From: Phoronis australis
Taxonomy: Eukaryota; Phoronida; Phoronidae
Reading direction: 5' to 3'
DNA: 62,000 nucleotides
Assembly (NCBI GenBank): GCA_002633005.1
Contig: NMRA01000704.1
Span: forward strand, 37,310-99,309
A program made the translations under genes and the position numbers. Below are positions 15,424 through 28,339 of this stretch, in pieces. Numbering within the stretch: position 1 is the stretch's first letter; every line of letters begins with the position of its first letter. The notes beneath the pieces were generated by a model. The model did not search any database and had not been told where the DNA came from. It worked only from the letters and a program-made list of their open reading frames with translations.

Positions 15424-15646
15424 GAATTCGTCAGGAAAATTACTGTCGACGAAATGCCGGCCACAGACACGGAGATGTTTTACGGCCTCATATTTGCTAC
15501 TAACAGCATACCTTTCATTCTTCACTACCGCGAGCCACTTCCTAAGCATTTCGAGCTCTCGAGGAAGTCTAACAAACGATATACCAGCTTTCTTCGAAGC
15601 TTCCTAGTCGGACAAGCTGGAACGATGCACCGCAATATAGCGGCAT
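15424..15646 (-). pseudogene. Degenerate THAP-type zinc-finger domain
   Basis: The minus strand opens ATGCCGCTATATTGC (M-P-L-Y-C, like the MPxxC start of THAP proteins). After a frameshift near 15605 it reads KKAGISFVRLP, then LRKWLAVVKNER and VCGRHFVDSNF. The F-x-x-x-P, K-W and C-x2-HF spacing is that of the DNA-binding C2CH THAP finger. The second cysteine is not seen (F instead) and a stop (TAG) lies in the first linker, so it is broken. THAP fingers occur in host proteins and in P-like transposases; the source cannot be told here. Confidence 0.6.
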
Positions 15647-17093
15647 TCACACTGCAGACGAACCACTAACGTCGCTGCGTAGTTTCTTACCTTCCTCACG
15701 GGTTAACGCGACACCTCTCGGCAAGGTGAGGTCGACCGTATAAGAAGCGTTGTGGATATAGACCGATTAAGACGGTAAAAAAGACTAATTTAATCGGGTG
15801 GCATTCTTCTTTAATTATGACACAAGCAGGCTGGGTGACCATTTGGTAAATGCAGTCGATACAATCAGACTGCCTACAGAGGGCTGTCGTTTTTAAACTC
15901 ATTGTTTTATCTTGGAATGGATACTGAGAATTATATTTTCCATCAGATTTATTGCACGAGTAAGTAATTGAATGTTTGATTGTTGTTTTAACCCCATAGA
16001 AAATAAATATTTTCATGTTCCTTCATGCTTGTAAAACCTGAAAAAATTCATACTTGTAGTTTTTGTGCATGGAAAACTCATGGAGATGAAAAAAGAGGCG
16101 AACACTGAGGAAAACGTTCGAGATCACATTTGTGTATTCCCATCAACATTAATTAGCACAAATCAAAACGTGACTAGTCATGGAAAGTGAAAAGAGATTT
16201 ATGTATGTGAATCTTGATTTATCTGTAGCTTGTTTAGCAACCAACCTGGTATGATATCGCAGCAGGCAAAAATAGTGAAATAGTGCACAAGTTATGTCGC
16301 AGGCGGAATCCGTAAGTGGCACAGGCAGCTCGTCCCCCCCTCCCCCCAGTTTTTAGGATATATGCAAACATTTTTTTCCTTTGCAAAGTGGTTTGACCTC
16401 TTTTGTCATCCAAAGTGTGTCAGAGTTGTTCATATTTATACCCAAGCAGATTTTGTTTGAAGAAATGAACACATTCAGTCATGTAAGCCAAAATGTATGT
16501 AAGCCAAAATGTCTGATTGTAGAGCTAGTAGTCTATAGCAAGACTCCACCTAACATCACTCATCCTGGACATAAATCCAGCCTGACAGTTAACTACTAGT
16601 AAATGGCCTCCACATTACATTCAGAGTTTCACCCTATTTAAGTTGGATTCCCAAGAATGTAATGGGCAAGACTGCTTAAGACTTGACCTGCCTCCAGTTT
16701 GTTTTGGGTGCCAGAGTAAATTTATGTTGTATATTTATTCTGGTCAGCTGCAGAGGGTTAAAGCAATAGTGTCAGTGAAGATATCCGACTAATTTTTCAT
16801 GCTGGAATGGCATGAGATCAGATAAGTGCAGTTCACATACAGACTTACCCTACAACAAGTTATTCCTGAAGGAGTTGGCTCTAAGTTTGAGTGGTGTCTC
16901 GATGCATTTTGCCCCTTATGGAGATGGGGGTAACTTGTTCTAGGGTAACTTGTGCCACTTCTAATTCCTGTGTGGCCACAAAGGTGGGGCAAGGTGTAAT
17001 TATCAGCTGCCGTTACTTACAGGCAGGGTTTTCTTTTGTAGGCTGTACTCACATTAGGTGTTTATTGTCATGCACAGAACAACAACTGAAGTG

Positions 17094-17623
17094 TGTTCAA
17101 CAGAGTGAGCGCCCGCTAGCGTGTACTCGCGAATATAACAAACAGCTCCTAAACAGCTGTTAGCGCTCACTGTGCGATCCAGTATGGCGACTCTGAAGCA
17201 GATTGTGTTGAACGTCTTAGCTGATGAGCTTAACACCATCAGTCCTTCCTATGGCGTACTGAGCGATGACTATGATGAATCTTTGCCAATATTAATATCG
17301 GCATCCCGCGACAACAACCGTAAAGGCCTTGGAATGACAAAGAGTCCAAAATTACGTCGAGGAAACTGTTCCTCGCTACAGCGACCCGCAATTTAAGTCG
17401 CACTTTCGGATGAGTCGGTCAACTTTTGGAGGTTAGTTTTCGTGTTGCAGAACCATAATGGGTTCATATGTTGCAGACATGAAGCCTTCGCAAGATGCCA
17501 TCTTGGAAATCTAAGCGAACATGCTCTCAAAGTTGTTCGCGAACACTTGCGAAGGCTAACATAAACACAGTTGTTCAGGATGAGGGCGCTCAAATCGCTC
17601 GCGGGCGCTCACTCTATTGAACA
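17094..17623 (+). mobile_element. Harbinger-like short element with TIRs and a transposase first exon
   Basis: Ends TGTTCAACAGAGTGAGCGCC and its inverse around 17600-17623 (GGGCGCTCACTC, then TATTGAACA) form a TIR of about 28 bp. It contains the transposase fragment at 17184-17431. No clean target duplication was seen. Confidence 0.7.
17184..17431 (+). pseudogene. Harbinger transposase N-terminal exon, frameshifted
   Basis: ATG at 17184 opens MATLKQIVLNVLADELNTIS. After a frame change near 17335 it reads VEETVPRYSDPQFKSHFRMS and RSTFG, then GTTAGT, a usable donor. FKxHFRMSxSTF is the N-terminal signature of PIF/Harbinger transposases, just before their nuclease domain. The catalytic part is absent from the surroundings. 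Confidence 0.7.
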
Positions 17624-17844
17624 TGCTTCTGGTGCATGCGCTGGTGCAGAGTTCAAATAAGCCCATGTATGCTAAGGGGCTAAATGCTCCTGGTTTTGCC
17701 AGTTTTACTTTAACTGCATTTGGAAGCAAGGAGCACAGAAGTGCCAGTGACGTTATTTTAAGTTTGATTTAAACTGGTTAGTTTTTGATGTCTTGGTTTT
17801 GCAGCGACATACTTGTGAAATTACAAGGGGCATTAACTATGAGA

Positions 17845-18030
17845 GTAGCATTCCTGGCAATCAAAAGTTGAGCACTATCAATCCATGCAGTCATAAGTTA
17901 AGCACTAGCAATCCATGCAATCATAAGTTAAGCACTATCAATCCATACAGTCATAAGTTAAGCACTAGCAATCCATGCAGTCATGAATGGACCACTAGCA
18001 ATCCTGGCAGTCAAAAGTGGACCACTAGTA
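17845..18030 (+). repeat. 30-bp tandem repeat, about 6 copies
   Basis: Units of the type AGCACTAGCAATCCATGCAG plus TCATAAGTTA. The last copies drift to GGACCACTAGCAATCCTGGC. A related partial run occurs at 18478-18520 and, inverted, near 18540-18560. Confidence 0.92.
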
Positions 18031-18172
18031 CAGGGTTTCCACTTCTTGTAAACTTCTGGTCAGCCCGCCATGCTCTTTTTTGGCGCCGCCACTCGTAAAT
18101 CATACTCAAATTGACCGCCACTCACCTAATCGTGACAGGGAAACTTCACCGCCACGCAAAAATCTAGTAAAA

Positions 18173-18303
18173 ATGTCTGCAACATATGAACCCATTATGG
18201 TTCTGCAACACGAAAACTAACCTCCAAAAGTTGACCGACTCATCCGAAAGTGCGACTTAAATTGCGGGTCGCTGTAGCGAGGAACAGTTTCCTCGACGTA
18301 ATT
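18173..18303 (-). repeat. 131-bp inverted copy of the Harbinger fragment
   Basis: By eye identical to the reverse complement of 17350-17480, including the HFRMSRSTFG codons and the GTTAGT donor. On the minus strand the open frame from 18444 leads into it with a different upstream part (LTLIRNRRHMQNYVEETVPR). Confidence 0.85.
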
Positions 18304-21099
18304 TTGCATGTGGCGCCGGTTCCGTATCAGCGTCAAGCATTCACCACCTTGCTCCTTTCGAAACCCAGGCAATATGGGGATCCCACTTCTCATATTTGCG
18401 TGCGGCAACGGGCTTTGCACCCTGTTTTGGCCATTCACCACCACGCTCCTTTCAAAACCCAGAGGAAACGCTGCTAGCAGTCCTGGCAGTCAAATGTTGA
18501 ACACTAGCAATACTGGCATTGGTGATCAAATATTTTATATTGACTGCCAAGATTGCTAGTGACCCTGGCATTATAGGTATTGCAACCTCTATGGGGTTTA
18601 AATGTTTACTTGTAATAGATATGTGCAGTGATGCGCTTAGTGCAAAACTGACTGGTTCCTGATGAATGAAGGCACCAATCGGAAACAAATTTTGATTATC
18701 AGAGTATTTGTTCAAGTTGAAAGGATTTGCAGTAAAAATAATTTAGGACACTGTACGGAGAAAAAATGATTCTATTTTTGCATAAAAATACAGGGTGCAC
18801 CAAATGAATATTTAAAGAATAATTATGTAATGTCATACCTTAGCTACCTGCCGATAATATTTTAAGAAATTGTAGGCCTTCACAGCAGTGTTAGAAGCCT
18901 TTGAACAACTGGAAAGGATCACTTATGGAAGTCATTTTTTCCAAAATTGATGAGATTTTACCATAAAGACATTGAAGGACTCCAAATGTTGCCACTAGGC
19001 TGATACAGACATGACTTTTACCTTCGCCTGGCTGAGGCATAATTTGTACATAATGGTGAGGATGTAGAGGATAGAGCTGCTACAAGGCAATTCAAATGTT
19101 TTGCTAAGGTTAGGGCTGAATTTGCTTTTGGTTAGTAGGATGTATGTTTTATTGTGAATAACTGTTCAATTGCTTTGCATTTGTGAGAAAGCAACATGTC
19201 ACCACTGTTCTCATCACAGTGTGACAGATACTTCATAGACAGCTGTGGTAATTCTATCAACTGTTTTGCAATTCCTGGAATGCTGTTCACAGCAGTTACT
19301 CTTGAACAGATATGTGTAGAAAACTTATCACCTTACCCCTGGTTTGGATGCTCAGTGGAGATCTTGCTGTATTATTTGTTATTCAGAGCAGTTGAGGATA
19401 TTTATTTGAGTTAGCTACCTCACCAAAATACCTTGAACCTAGAAAGCTACTTTGGCACTGAAACCTTTTCAATCCTCTGATGAAATCTGCACAGAACAAC
19501 CGTCACCTGATCCTTAGTCGGCCTTCAATGAGGGCTGGCCATAGCCAGCTGATAATTTGTGCGTGGGATTACGAAATTGATATCATCAATCTTTAGATGA
19601 TGCAGGTATGAGTCAATTTCATTTCATCGTTGTCGATAGTAATAACAACAACTCTCATATTTATGGGGTTTTTAATGAAATTCAGTCACTCTAATTTAAA
19701 TACATCGCCATGTCAATTGAATTAGATTTTGCGGTTGTTGCTATGTTATTTAAGTGGGGTTGAGCACTTCGCATGTATGATGCAAATGTGGAAATCATGT
19801 AAATGAAGGGTGCACTGGAATAGTTTGAATTATTTAAGTTGACGTGTAAGGTTAGGTGCGACCCAGGAAAATGTCAATTTGGCTAATGTCAGAACATCTT
19901 GTCTCAGAAATGGCTGACATTTTATTAAATACACTGATTTGTGGACAAGGTCTTCAGCTTTAATTCTTGCTTTCTTTCCAAAACATGTCTTTTGTGCAGG
20001 TTAGAAGCCACACATGTCTCATGTACATGCAAGCTGCAAATTGAGCTGTTGGTTACTAGGCATTGTCTTGTCTTTTAGGCAGCACATTGGTTATCTTGTA
20101 GACAACTAAACCGATTTTGGGATATCACACTGGTGTTTAGTTTACAGTACTCAAAAGCTTTAAGCATCATTGTCAAACTTATGAATGATGCTTTTTGAAG
20201 CTGTATATTTTTGAGAAATAGTGACTCGTGTCTACTAATTCCAAAAAAATCCTTGCATTTGTTTTCAGGATTTCCTAGTTCAAATCAAATGGCTTCAAGC
20301 ATGTTCTTGCCAAAAAGTAGTTCTAGGAATGAAGAAACCACAGAAGTTAAAAGAAAGATAGAAATAAATAGTGCTTGGTATTAACAGTCACATTTTCCTC
20401 CTTCCAACAAGGAAACCACAAGAAGACAACTGGTTGCTGTGGCTGGCACATGGATATTGATAACTCAGGAAATATGTTGGGAGATGGGATCCCTATTTCA
20501 GGCTTTCGGATAAGTTTCTTGACATGAGCTGGCTGGTTGATATTCTTACCATTAGGATCAAGCCATTTAGTTTCATTTCCTGTGGTGAAAATTGCAATTA
20601 TCCTGCCTTGTTTGTCTGATCTCACCTCCAATGTTAATTGACCCTGCACTATACTTGACGTCATCAGCCATCACATAGCCACACTAAAACCAGTGTGTTT
20701 ATTTTTCCATGTCCCAGGGTATTTATAAACTGTATCTGCTTTCTTTAGCTAATTCCAGTGTGATGTTAACCCCCTATAAGTATGCTCATTAATGGGTGAT
20801 TAAAGGCAAACACAACAGCTTTTGCTCTTACATTTTATGAAAAAAATTAAATTGTGATCCCTGGTTATCTTGGATTTACATTTTCTGTGTCAATTGCTGT
20901 TCCCCTGGTGAGTTTTTACTATCCATAGAACAGTGGAATGTGATATGCACATGTTTCTACATTCACTTGCTTTAAGCAAACACAATGTCTTTACTTGCAA
21001 CTGAACACAATCTGTTGGGTCATGTGTCTTTTTGTAATGAAAATGAATGCACAACCAAGGTGCGAGCCTGTTGCTTTGCTGTTTACGTCATTTTCCTGC

Positions 21100-21520
21100 C
21101 CCGACAAGTGTACATATGTGGGCACATTATACCATGATCCTTGGACGTCCGGCGTTTATCATCCAACGTCTGTTGTTGTAGCTCAAAAACGTCCCATCGA
21201 GCGAATTTTCGGACGACTGCTGTGTCCCCTAGTGACAATTTGTAACTACAATATCTTGCTAAATTTTAGATGGTTTTCATGAAGTGACCACTAGGTACCT
21301 AATGATGAGGCGTTCCCATTTTGACATTGATTCAACATATTCGGTGCCACGTAGTGGCTTTGTTAACTCTCTATCTAACAAACTGGACTGCTCAATCAAT
21401 TGTTATGAAAATTGGGGGATGTGTTGCTACTGAAAAGAGCAATGTTGACATATATTTTGGAATGGCTCCCACTACTATGGCATTGTCTTGCGTTCGCGGC
21501 TGTTTCTATTGAACCTCGTG
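21100..21520 (+). repeat. Copy of the 'tagtggc' repeat family
   Basis: Carries TGTGTCCCCTAGTGACAATTTG, ATTCGGTGCCACGTAGTGGC and ATGAAAATTGGGGG, the same ordered motifs as at 49771-50610. Confidence 0.65.
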
Positions 21521-24050
21521 AAAGATCTTTTTTGAATTTGGGAAGTATATTTGTATAGATATGGCAGTCCCTTTGTTGGAAATAACGCTCTGATTACTGC
21601 CCAGCCCCGAAATTTTCAATTTTTCATTTTTAAGTGCCCATGCTTGGCTTACCGCCCACCCCCAATTTTTCATGATCGAGACTTCCTTAAAAGTGTCTGT
21701 GCTTTTTGAACGTTAGTCGCACAAAACTAAGATTCCAAAACGTGCGCAACTTGCTTTCCCTTCATTGACAATCCGTCAGTTTTAGCAAAACTGGGCCCTT
21801 GCCTTATTATGACGGTAAAATACCTGTATTCTCATGCAGTTATTGAAGGAGACACAATTGTTACCTGTGTCTCATGTGCGGAACTCGTGTCAGCATGTGT
21901 AGTGATTACTCAGAGACGGCACTTGTCAAATGTATTTCCAAGTGCACACTCGGCTGGTACATGACCAACGAAATTGCAAACTCCACCGACATTATTTTGA
22001 ACGGAAACCGCATATCAATCATATTCATTGTCAGGTTCGTTGCACTTCAACATTTCATTGACAAATGGTACCCAGTCACATCTATAGTGATGGTAACCAC
22101 GTACGGCAGAGTAAAAGGTGAAACGTAGCATTTTTTTAATATGAGCAGACACGAGCCATCGTGACATTCAGGTTGTCTTGCTGTTCCCTGTCTTGGTTAA
22201 ACACGTTTTTAAGAACTCTTCACACCAAAATGGAAGCACCCAACCAAAAGCAACAGCGCAAGAAATCATCTTGTCATTATGCGCAAGTCAAACATTCTGT
22301 CTGCTTTCATGTGGTTAAAAACTTGTTTTTTTGAACTTTTGATTTGCCTGATGACTTTTTACATCATGTGTTTTTGCTTCATTATTTTCGCAGCCGACAA
22401 AGCACCTTTATTGCCTAATAGTAGTATTGTCCAACTGTTGAGTATGTGCTTTGTACAAATATCAAATTCTGGGCCGTTTTAAGTGACTCGCGGGGAGCAA
22501 ATCTTGACAAAATCACGTGCTTCCCTTAAAACTAAACGAACTAGCAGAGTCTTGCGTGATCTTGCTTTTCTCTCAAGAAACTACTGAACACACGCCTACC
22601 TATATAAATACCTTAGTTCTAAGACATGAAGAGCAGCGATCAAGGTACGTAGAAACCAACCGTGCTCGGGATCACGGTGCCAGGGTATCGTGTGCACTAT
22701 TCCACTTCAGTCTGTCAAAGTCCGTTACTTCAATCCGCCGACGTATATTTTAACTGATATGCTTGAAGTCCGACGATGTCAGTGTAGCTCTGTGAGAGTA
22801 AAATCGGTCGACAGTTAGTACCACTCACGACTTTTCAAAAATTTTGATTTTAACCACCGATGCTCTGCTTACCGCTCACCCCGTTTTTTGTATTCCCAAT
22901 TTAAGAGCCCTGGGTGGCGACCCTGACGAGTATGGCAGTTTGCTGAGGCTGTTATTTTATGCTATAATTTTACTTTTTAAAGGAATCCGTCGTTGGTTGC
23001 AAATGCCACATTTCAGACAGATTTGACCTTCGTGGTCTTTTTATTATTTTTGTTTCTTTTTTGTCCCCAGCCTCCCTCTTCTCTAAGCTGCTCAAAAAGT
23101 TGTGGTAGGTGGCAGTTGTATTTCCATTGATGGGAGCTGGGATGCTGTCTTATTTTGGGCCTGCTTGAAATTTTTATGTTTATTAGTATTGCATCCTTGT
23201 AAAGTGAGCATGTTTAAAATGATGATCCCTTGTATCTATGCGACATGCTAATGGTGTGTGCATATCAACACTCCTTTTTCTTGTCTGTTGTTGGACAGAT
23301 AGTAAATACATAGCAAGGAAACACTGGCATAATTAGGATCTATATTTTCACCAAAGGTAGCACCAAAAATGGTAACTTTCCTTTAAGATGAATCCATAGT
23401 AGCCTGATGTGTGGTTGGTTTATGAATGGCTTGAGCATTAGTTTGGCATTATTCATCAGTGCTTGAAAGTTCTTGTCACAATAGTTGCAATTAATGTCCC
23501 ATTTCCTGACATGTTTGGACCTTTGGGCAGTTGACTGCAGAATGTTGCCATAATGTCCTAAAGTTCTTATGTGGTGGCACTCCCATCTTTTTCTAATTTG
23601 TTTTCCTGTAAATGTTACCACTTCTGCAGTGATAGAAACAAAAGGTGGCATCACCAGAGTAAGAAGCCACGAAAGAGTAACTTTTTCTTAGAAGGATCCT
23701 TTATGTCTAGACTCCAAAACGATGGTATCCAATTTTCCGATGCACATCCCCGCAGAAGTACTTGAGTACCCCTTATGTTAGACCAGTAGTTCTCCACTTC
23801 TTGCGTGCAAAAATAATTTTAAAAATGTGATTTTGCTGATTTTAAGACGCTACTTACCGCGCTGCAAATTATGTGAGCTTCACCAAAAATTGTGCTATCA
23901 CATCTACACAGTGCAAACCTAGCAAATAATAGATTAAAATCTTCTTAGTCTATGCTTTTCTGGAAGAAATTGCCAGTCATATTGTGTGCAACATTGGTGG
24001 AAATTGGATTCCACACTAATAATGCTCAACTGAAATCATGTGACCCACGG

Positions 24051-24280
24051 TCTGTTCTGGGGTACAAGTCCCTGAGGACTGAATGCTTGGTACCGATCTG
24101 TTCTGGGGTGTAAGTCACTGGGGACTGAAAGCTTGGTACCAATCTGTTCTGGGGTGCAAGTCACTGGAGACTGAATGCTTGGTGCTTTTCTGTTCTGGGG
24201 TGCAAGTCATTGGGGACTGAAAGCTTGGTACAGATCTGTTCTGGGGTGCAAGTCACTGGGGACTGAATTGTTGGTACCAT
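24051..24280 (+). repeat. 46-bp tandem repeat, 5 copies
   Basis: Units start TCTGTTCTGGGGTGCAAGTC at 24051, 24097, 24143, 24189 and 24235, and continue ACTGGGGACTGAATGCTTGG. A few substitutions per copy. Confidence 0.97.
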
Positions 24281-24539
24281 CACATGTTTCATTTGTAATT
24301 AACACCCATTATTTCAGACTCGCCTGATACCACCAAATTTGTGCAACAATTGTACCCTAGTTGAACACATAAGCATTGTCTAGCTTGATAAAAATGGTCA
24401 ATTACAAACGTTAATTATGTTCCATACTCTGAATTATTGGAACTGCATTTAATTTACTTGAATGAGATTGCAGTATCATTTCCTTGAAAAGGTCAGATAG
24501 TCATCGTTCTCAACATGTCTTTCATTCTAATGACAATTT

Positions 24540-24903
24540 CACGGGTGAGAAACAACATGACCGCCGGTCCTCTTAAATCGGACCGCCTCACCCAAAACAG
24601 GACGTCCGGGGATCAAATGGGACCGTCGCACCAGAAAATGGCACTGACGCACCTAAAACATGACTGCCCCACCAGAAAACAGGACCGCCGGCTACTGAAC
24701 ATGACCGCCGGGGATTGAAACCGCATATTGTCCGGCGGTCATGTTCAGTCCCCAGCGGTCCTGTTTTGTGGTGGGGCGGTCACGTTTTTAGGTGCGTCAG
24801 TCCCATTTTCTGGTGCGACGGTCTCATTTGATCCCCGGAGGTCCTGTTTTGGGTGAGTCAGTCCGATTTAGAGGACCGACGGTCATGTTGTTTCTCACCC
24901 GTG
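24540..24903. mobile_element. 364-bp foldback hairpin with 5-bp target duplication
   Basis: CACGGGTGAGAAACAACATG at the left end is matched inversely by the right end (CATGTTGTTTCTCACCCGTG). The arms are about 175 bp and differ at about a dozen positions, with a loop near 24718-24733. AATTT flanks both sides (24535-24539, 24904-24908). Each arm is itself made of roughly 20-bp units of the type AACAGGACCGCCGG. Confidence 0.9.
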
Positions 24904-26842
24904 AATTTTATAGGACCCTTATGGGAAATCGAGACTACTGTCACAGTTAGACACATAAACATGTCCTTTCTTCCATTGGGACATACAGTACAAGCCAAAA
25001 ATATTCAATGTGAGGTGGACTCCCCCCTCATGATGGATGTGAAGAAGCGTAATTCTTTGTCCTAATTCATTGTAATAGTCTTCCCTCATGTCTGACAATG
25101 AAGGACAATTAACAGGCCTGTTATTCAGTAAAGATAATGGGCTACCTTCACTGCCAAAAGGTCACACTTCTTTAAATGTTTTGAAATACAACTGGTCAAC
25201 CCATGAAATTATATATTTTTCAAATCCTTGATGATCATAGAAACTTGTGCACAGGAAACCAATGCGTTACTGTTAAGTCACATGATTGTTTTTTCTTAAA
25301 AAAATGCATTTCTTCACCTTAACACTCGGGCTAACTCGTGGCTGCCTTATACATAACAAAATTTCACTCGTAACTTGGTGGCTTAGCAGGTTTGTAATTC
25401 GAATTTTGTCAACCTAATTGTTGTCAATAATTGTTTTTGCTGTCAACAGAATTAGCTATCATGACATGGAAAAAGGTATTTTGTCCGATTACTGTTGTCT
25501 TGTATTGTATGTCCCTAAGGCTTCAAAGCAGCTACATCAAACAACCAACAAATAGGTATACCTACATATAATCCCACATATACCTCCACACAGAGTTCAT
25601 AGAATGTTTTACGATGTACAAGTTTACAATCCTTAATACGTTGCCTTGAAACTTTGCTGTTCTAAATAGTAAAAACCGTAAAAAGTGGCATGTATTTAAA
25701 CATGCTACCCGGCATCATGTTTTTCAAGCAATGCACTCCAGGTGTCATTGGAAACATAGGCTAGGCGTTGAAATTGCTGACTATTGTATGAAACGGTTGG
25801 CATAAGAATAGAACCCATAGTTCTCCACCAGTCCAAGTGGACTCCCAAGGTGAATACAAAAAATAGCTGGGCATTGAAAGATGACTAATGTTTAATGACT
25901 AGGGAAGCTGTAGCTTGTAAGAAAAAGTCAACAAGACAAGTGGTGGATCCAACTTAACTGCACATGTTATGTGATAACCAGGTGTATGTAACACCAGAGC
26001 ATCTGATGCTTTGGTGTCTTCTGGATGGTTAAGTTAGAGTTATTAAAGTTACCTCCTGGTGTTAATGTCGACAAGGGCATGTGGTGTGGTATTATTTGAT
26101 TATTTTTTCAAATGCTTGCCATATATAAGAGACCTACTTCAGTTTGAAAAATACATAATGTTTTTGGAAATCCACCTTGGAATAACTTCAATGACTCGCA
26201 CGTTAAATTGTGATAAATTTGTTGATCGCTAACAACCGGGAGCTGTTGTGAAAGGATGAATTAACTTTACAGTTTACATCAACGCTTCTCTAACACTGGA
26301 GGTAATAAAAGGCCTTTTAGCTGTGTCCTAGAGGGGCATTTAAAGTAGCGCAAGTTGCAACTTGCGTCCGCACGACAATGCCACATTTGTGTCAAGGCAG
26401 CAGTTTTTGAGCGAAATTTAAAATTAAGCAAATACATTTTTCGATTGTTCTGGGTAATAAGTGCATGGAATGATATCATATTAGGAACTGTACTCTAGAT
26501 ACTAGTAAATGATGCTAAGTAGATTGTTTATTTAAAAGCTGTGGTAACAATCAACAAACGAGGTAGGTGACAATTGAATGTCATAAGTTTCCAGGCTTCA
26601 GGCGGTCCGCAGCAATCATGGTTTAAGTCCCTTGATGAGATTAATGCAAATCCTGGCTTCAAGTAGTTTTGAGGGACTGAAAGAACGGGCCTTTTTTTCT
26701 AATCTTTGCATACAACAAATCCTAGTGGGATTCCTGAAAATCTGCCCCAGTCTTTCTAGACATAACTAACTCTTTTCCTCAGCTATCTGTCCACAGGGGG
26801 CAGCCTAAGGTGGGTCAAGTTGATCCAGTGCTAATTGTACTA

Positions 26843-28339
26843 CCGTAATCGTTCGGGTTAACGCCCATGCTCAGTTAACCGCCCATCCCGACTTTTGGTG
26901 GATTTTCGATTTAACCGCCCACTGCTCAGTTAAGTGCCCCCCTGCGATTTTTGAAGAATTCCAGTTAAGCGCCCACCTCTCGGTTAAGCGCCCATCCCCG
27001 ACTTTTAAAGAATGAAGATTTAGCGCGTAGTGCTAAGGAAACGCGCGATTCCCCGACTTTTAGAAAAAGATCGATGATCACAATGAGTGCAACGACGCCG
27101 GGACTCCGAGGCGGTGGTTTAGCAATCTGAATTACAATACAGGTAACGAGTTATTGTCTTGGGTCATGAACTCACATCAAAACATAATACTTGAACCTTT
27201 TTGTCATTTTATTTTCTTCCCTTGTTTGCAAAGTTTAAGAACGCCGCCGGCGTCAAAACCTCCGCTTTCAGCGACTTTGTCTGCCGCGCTAAGTTTCCGT
27301 CTACAGTGCACTAGATAAAACATATATTCGAAAAAATCAGGCCAGAGAAATGTGACAATGGTTTTGCCAACCCTCCAAATTCTATTAAGGTGGGAAACTC
27401 TCGTATTTTGAACAAATCTCACAACTCACGGAAAGATGTCAAATTCTCAATATTTTGATGAGTATAACTGCCGGGTTATAGAGGATGTGGGGCGACCGAA
27501 GGGACATTACAAGTGCCTTACTGGGTTACCGATTTCGTTGCTGCCTGTAGATTTCTGAATTCAAACGTTGGCAATAATGTATGTTTGTGTATGATCTTGA
27601 AGTAATAAAAAACGGCTAGTAAAATTTTGTTTTTCGCTTATTGCATCTCAGTCAAACTGGTTAGCAGATTTAACTAATGTCGCTGGCTGTTCTTTACTGT
27701 TTCTTGCGTCAGCCCCCACGTAAGCGTGACTGTGTGAATTATCGTTTCCACATCCCCTTTTTAGCCATCCAGAATAATTTTGTTTATACATTGGCCATTT
27801 TCAGCCTGAACAAAAATTCTTACCATTCGAGTCTGAAATATCTACGACGTAGACTGCTTGACGATAGTGGGTAGGAGATTCACGCAGCTAGTTACAGGGA
27901 TGGGCTTAGGGAGCATCGAGCCGGGAAATATGGGAATAGACTTGACANNNNNNNNNNNNNNNNNNNNNNNNNNNNNNNNNNNNNNNNNNNNNNNNNNNNN
28001 NNNNNNNNNNNNNNNNNNNNNNNNNNNNNNNNNNNNNNNNNNNNNNNNNNNNNNNNNNNNNNNNNNNNNNNACAGTCATTTGGCGACGTGACGATAAAGC
28101 TCTTTGAAAAGGGCTACGCGTTCCGAGTATGATTGTCGTGTCGGGATTGAGATCGCCAGGTAAGATTAACCGCCCAGGGCGGTTGTCTGTCGTAATAAGC
28201 GCCCATGTTCGGTTAACCGCCCATCCCCTACTTTAGGTGGATTTCCGATTTAACCGCCCACTGCTCGGTTAACCGCCCTCCCCTGATTTTTTGGATTCGC
28301 CAATTTAACCGCCCAAGGCGTTAACCGGAACGATTACGG
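26843..28339. mobile_element. Tc1-like element with TA target duplication, containing an assembly gap
   Basis: TA then CCGTAATCGTTCGGGTTAAC at the left, and GTTAACCGGAACGATTACGG then TA at the right, give TIRs in a 1.5-kb element. Both ends have arrays of TTAACCGCCCA-like subterminal repeats. The N run (27948-28071) lies inside. An unrecognised minus-strand frame (27204-27422) contains CRRKLSAADKVAESGGFDAG. No DDE transposase is visible. Confidence 0.85.
27948..28071. other. Assembly gap (124 N)
   Basis: Run of N; single N also at 38460 and 55897. Confidence 1.

Noticed and set aside
15071-15607. Longest plus-strand open frame outside GRK (178 codons)
   Set aside because: No recognisable family, unusual composition, and the opposite strand carries the THAP remnant; it looks like a shadow frame.
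24051-24280. CRISPR-like array of 46-bp units
   Set aside because: Units abut without spacers; simple tandem repeat.
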